Below are positions 23,062-25,165 of a stretch of 25,165 nucleotides of DNA, piece after piece; the stretch's first letter is position 1; every line of letters starts with the position of its first letter. Under the pieces are notes generated by a model. It searched no databases. It was not told the origin of the DNA and saw only the letters and a list, made by a program, of their open reading frames with translations. The position numbers and the translations under genes were made by a program. The stretch covers positions 1 through 25,165 of the forward strand of contig JAWSUW010000026.1 in NCBI GenBank assembly GCA_033549245.1. The letters run 5' to 3'. This stretch comes from Fusibacter_D sp033549245. Its GTDB lineage: Bacteria; Bacillota; Clostridia; Peptostreptococcales; Acidaminobacteraceae.

Positions 23062-24207
23062 ATGGCCACAAACAAGCCCCCTACTCAAAAAAGTCGAAAA
23101 TTATACAATAAGTCCGATGTTCCAGATAACATTGTTCTCAAACAAAATGACATGCTTCAAAAATGTGCAGAACTTGAATCGGTTCTACCAGATTTTTTGA
23201 AAGACTATTTTATATATTTAAAAAATTCTATTGCGCTGAGTTCACGTGTTGCTTATTTGAGTGATCTACTTTTCTTTTGTAACTACATGGTTCACTCTTC
23301 CGATCTATCTGCTGCTGGATCTCCTAAGCAAATCACCGAAGATGAGTTTACACGACTTATAGCAAAAGACATCAATATTTTTCTTGGTGATTACTGTACC
23401 AGATATATTATGGAAACAGATAATGCCGATTACATTATGGAAAACCATAGCCGTTCATTAGCTCGTAAACGTTCCTCACTCAGTGTATTGTTCAAGTTTT
23501 TATATCGCGAAGAGAAAATGGAAAAAAATCTGTCAGATGGACTGAATCCTATCAAATTGCCCAAACCACAACCCGACGCCATAAAAAGACTCGAAATTGA
23601 AGAAGTTGCAAAAATGCTAGACGCTGTAGAAAACGCCACAGGTTTGACGGATAAGGAAATACAGTACTGGGAAAAAACAAAACGACGTGACAAAGCCATT
23701 TTAGTTTTGTTTACAACTTATGGACTTAGAGTAAGTGAAATGAATCAACTCAATTTGAGTTCAATCAATTATGCACGTGAAGAATTCAAGATCTATAGAA
23801 AACGTGGTAAAGAAGTCAATATGCCTCTCAATCGATCAGCAGTTGCTGTTATAAGAGATTATATCGATAATGAAAGACCAATATGTAATGACGATGATGA
23901 CCCGCTTTTCTTATCTCTTCAGGGAAAACGGATGACAGTAAGAACCATCAGAGAATTGGTGAAAAAATACACATCAATTGCCATGGAAACTCCAAGGAAC
24001 AAAGGTTACTCACCACATAAGTTACGTGCCACAGCAGCGTCGTCCTTGATTCAGTATGGGTTTTCCATTTACGATGTTCAGAATTTATTGGATCACGACA
24101 ACGTAACAACCACTCAACTATATGCGGCTCATAAGAAAAATGCAAAACGCGATGTAATCAATCAGTATGAACTTTTAGATGAGTATAATAAGAAGGATAA
24201 AAAATAA
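23062..24207 (+). CDS. Tyrosine recombinase, XerS-like
   Basis: A 381-residue phage-integrase-family recombinase. The N-terminal SAM-like DNA-binding domain covers about 40-160 and the catalytic domain about 175-365. Catalytic residues are R223 (YGLRVSE), K250 (KRGKE), H319 and R322 (PHKLRAT), H345 (LLDHDN) and nucleophile Y354 (TTQLYAA). Length and layout resemble XerS and chromosomal Xer-like proteins near lexA in Clostridia more than XerC/D of about 300 residues. The residue after R322 is Ala, where XerC/D have His, and H345 is in DHDN rather than GHSS. No excisionase or phage gene is adjacent. The start follows GAGGTGCAAAA. A shared terminator follows. Confidence 0.9.
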   Translation: MATNKPPTQKSRKLYNKSDVPDNIVLKQNDMLQKCAELESVLPDFLKDYFIYLKNSIALSSRVAYLSDLLFFCNYMVHSSDLSAAGSPKQITEDEFTRLIAKDINIFLGDYCTRYIMETDNADYIMENHSRSLARKRSSLSVLFKFLYREEKMEKNLSDGLNPIKLPKPQPDAIKRLEIEEVAKMLDAVENATGLTDKEIQYWEKTKRRDKAILVLFTTYGLRVSEMNQLNLSSINYAREEFKIYRKRGKEVNMPLNRSAVAVIRDYIDNERPICNDDDDPLFLSLQGKRMTVRTIRELVKKYTSIAMETPRNKGYSPHKLRATAASSLIQYGFSIYDVQNLLDHDNVTTTQLYAAHKKNAKRDVINQYELLDEYNKKDKK

Positions 24208-24211
24208 TTTT

Positions 24212-24250
24212 AAAACCGTATGACATCCCGTGAGGATATCGTACGGTTTT
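24212..24250. terminator. Bidirectional terminator between recombinase and LysM genes
   Basis: AAAACCGTATGACATCC (24212-24228) pairs with GGATATCGTACGGTTTT (24234-24250): 17 positions with one wobble and one mismatch, loop CGTGA. T-rich tracts leave the hairpin on both strands, serving two convergent genes. Confidence 0.88.
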
Positions 24251-24253
24251 AGA

Positions 24254-24595
24254 TTATTTTTTGGCCAAAGGAATCTCGAGGGTTTCACCAGCGAATAATT
24301 CTGCGTTTTCCAAATCATTAAACTTCTTGATTCTATAAACGACCTCGCGCAGATCCTCATCATAATAATTATATATGGATGCCAACCCCCATAAAGTATC
24401 TCCAGACTTTATTGTTACAGATACTGTTTTAACATTTGTAGACGCTTCCGACATGAATGAACCTGAAATGTATGTAATCAAAACACTTATTAGAATGAGT
24501 GTCAAAACTGTAGCAATTATGAATCGGCTTTGATTAACGATAACGATTTTTCTTTTGTGTTTCCCTCTAGTAGTTTGAATTTTTGCAGATGACAT
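24254..24595 (-). CDS. SOS-controlled LysM membrane protein, YneA-like cell-division inhibitor candidate
   Basis: A 113-residue protein with a basic N-terminus, one membrane helix (about 24-47, RFIIATVLTLILISVLITYI) and a C-terminal extracellular LysM domain (about 57-109: VTIKSGDTLWGLASIYN through LFAGETLEIP). This is the layout of B. subtilis YneA, which blocks division after DNA damage. The start is ATG 24595, eight bases after GGAGG; the GTG at 24616 is upstream of that site. Its promoter has a LexA box exactly between -35 and -10, strongly supporting an SOS role. Function as division inhibitor is inferred from layout and regulation; sequence similarity outside LysM is low, as is usual for this group. 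Confidence 0.85.
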   Translation of the reverse strand: MSSAKIQTTRGKHKRKIVIVNQSRFIIATVLTLILISVLITYISGSFMSEASTNVKTVSVTIKSGDTLWGLASIYNYYDEDLREVVYRIKKFNDLENAELFAGETLEIPLAKK

Positions 24596-24620
24596 ATAAA
24601 CGACCTCCTCAATCACAAAT

Positions 24621-24634
24621 GAAACGTATGTTCT
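24621..24634. promoter_or_regulatory. Second, imperfect LexA-like box
   Basis: On the - strand AGAACATACGTTTC matches GAAC-N4-GTTC at seven of eight core positions. It is downstream of the -10, over the expected transcription start, and may give cooperative or tighter repression. Confidence 0.5.
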
Positions 24635-24642
24635 ATAAAGTT

Positions 24643-24671
24643 ATTATATACGAACGTGCGTTCTTTGTAAA
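24643..24671 (-). promoter_or_regulatory. SOS promoter of the LysM gene
   Basis: On the - strand TTTACA (24671-24666), exactly 17 bases, TATAAT (24648-24643). The spacer is almost filled by a LexA box, so repression by occlusion is expected. Confidence 0.85.
24651..24664. promoter_or_regulatory. LexA (SOS) box in the LysM promoter spacer
   Basis: CGAACGTGCGTTCT matches the Gram-positive consensus CGAAC-N4-GTTCG at nine of ten defined positions and is centred between -35 and -10 of the LysM gene promoter. Confidence 0.92.
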
Positions 24672-24733
24672 GCAAAAAATAGAACTAATGTTGTCAATCA
24701 CTTTTGAAAATGTCCCGAAAAAATCAAATCATT

Positions 24734-24761
24734 AGCACCCGCATAAAGCAGGTGCTTTTTT
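24734..24761 (+). terminator. Terminator-like hairpin near the IS end
   Basis: AGCACC (24734-24739) and GGTGCT (24751-24756), extendable by an inner GC pair, are followed on the + strand by a T-run. No + strand gene ends here, so it may protect the IS from incoming transcription, or end transposase transcription on the - strand where the tail is weaker. Confidence 0.5.
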
Positions 24762-25165
24762 AGATGAAGTCTTTAATGATCTCTTGTGTATTAATTATAT
24801 CTTCATAAGTATAATCGTATTGGGTAAAATGTTTTTTCATAAACTTGTTAAGGGCACTTTTTTTCCATGGATGGATCATTGGTGGAATATTGCGTTTAAC
24901 AGGTAAGTTGGTCAACTTATTAGGAGAGTCAAAGTATCTGGATTTAAGTTCATGTGTTGGAATAAGGTCAAGTTCATAGACTTTATCATTGATAGAAGCC
25001 AGTATATTACCGTCAAAGGCTTTTATGACAATCACGGAGGTCCCTTTGTGGTAATAAACAGGAAGTCCTCGGTCATCAATAGGCTTGAAATGGCTTTTTT
25101 CAAACTTAATGGAATGACCTGCATCGATTTTACGATTGGCAATTACCGCAAGCGTATGATTGATT
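24760..25165 (-). CDS. Transposase C-terminal fragment, ISNCY/IS1202-like (cut by window edge)
   Basis: The frame is open from the right window edge to the stop at 24760, giving about 134 C-terminal residues. Read from the edge it contains INHTLAVIANRKIDAGHS, then a beta-rich part with GLPVYYHKGTSVIVIKAF and DGNILASINDKVYELD, then PPMIHPWKKSALNKFM. This resembles the C-terminal part of long DDE transposases annotated as ISNCY-type in Clostridia, including the terminal HPW(K/R) motif. The catalytic DDE core would lie beyond 25165, so completeness cannot be judged. The GTG at 25035 is internal. Family assignment is from memory of the motifs and is moderately sure. Confidence 0.7.
   Translation of the reverse strand, partial: INHTLAVIANRKIDAGHSIKFEKSHFKPIDDRGLPVYYHKGTSVIVIKAFDGNILASINDKVYELDLIPTHELKSRYFDSPNKLTNLPVKRNIPPMIHPWKKSALNKFMKKHFTQYDYTYEDIINTQEIIKDFI

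Larger units (their letters stand above)
24690..25165 (-). mobile_element. Partial insertion sequence (one end; left boundary approximate)
   Basis: The transposase fragment at the right edge implies an IS whose end lies between the transposase stop (24760) and the LysM promoter (24671). Terminal inverted repeats cannot be confirmed because the other end is outside the window; the stated left boundary is a guess within that gap. Confidence 0.5.

Noticed and set aside
1..25165. CRISPR arrays, tRNA or rRNA genes, prophage modules, toxin-antitoxin pairs
   Set aside because: No regularly spaced repeats, cloverleaf sequences or recognisable phage or toxin genes were seen by eye; the tyrosine recombinase alone is not evidence of a prophage.

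Overview
The window is a low-GC Firmicutes chromosome segment, most likely from an endospore-forming member of the Clostridia. The evidence is the conserved order infB-rbfA-nrnA-truB-ribF-rpsO-pnp-M16 peptidase-dut-ftsK/spoIIIE-rimO-pgsA-cinA-recA-rny-spoVS, two copies of the sporulation gene spoVS, Bacillus-type LexA boxes (GAAC-N4-GTTC), strong GGAGG ribosome binding sites, and TTG/GTG starts. Species cannot be read from the sequence. No tRNA, rRNA or CRISPR array was seen, and no gene-free stretch exceeds 300 bases.

Layout. (1) 1-5030: translation and ribosome-maturation operon: 3' part of infB, then rbfA, nrnA, truB and ribF, tightly packed. (2) 5021-7776: rpsO and pnp, each with its own promoter and a structured leader. 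(3) 7882-14036: M16 zinc peptidase, dUTPase, DNA translocase, RimO and PgsA. (4) 14092-16457: cinA, then recA behind a LexA box. (5) 16505-18171: RNase Y with a repeat-rich structured leader. (6) 18328-18870: tandem spoVS paralogues. (7) 19000-22132: purB, an unrecognised alpha-toroid-like protein, and a preQ1-I-riboswitch-controlled queT transporter. (8) 22169-25165: convergent and divergent genes: an SDR oxidoreductase, an XerS-like tyrosine recombinase preceded by a perfect 11-bp inverted repeat, an SOS-controlled LysM membrane protein (YneA-like), and the 3' end of an ISNCY-like transposase.

How the genes work together. Most of the window is core housekeeping: translation initiation and ribosome assembly (IF-2, RbfA, S15, TruB, RimO), RNA turnover (PNPase, RNase Y, NrnA), and DNA maintenance (RecA, dUTPase, FtsK/SpoIIIE, Xer-like recombinase). 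Two LexA-type boxes link recA with the LysM division-inhibitor candidate in one damage response. The accessory-like part is 22-25 kb.

I did not find a clear new multi-gene system. The most interesting unexplained signals are regulatory: a long interrupted hairpin in the pnp leader, direct repeats plus two hairpins in the rny leader with no conventional start codon well placed for rny, the inverted repeat before the recombinase, and an IS end lying next to the SOS promoter.
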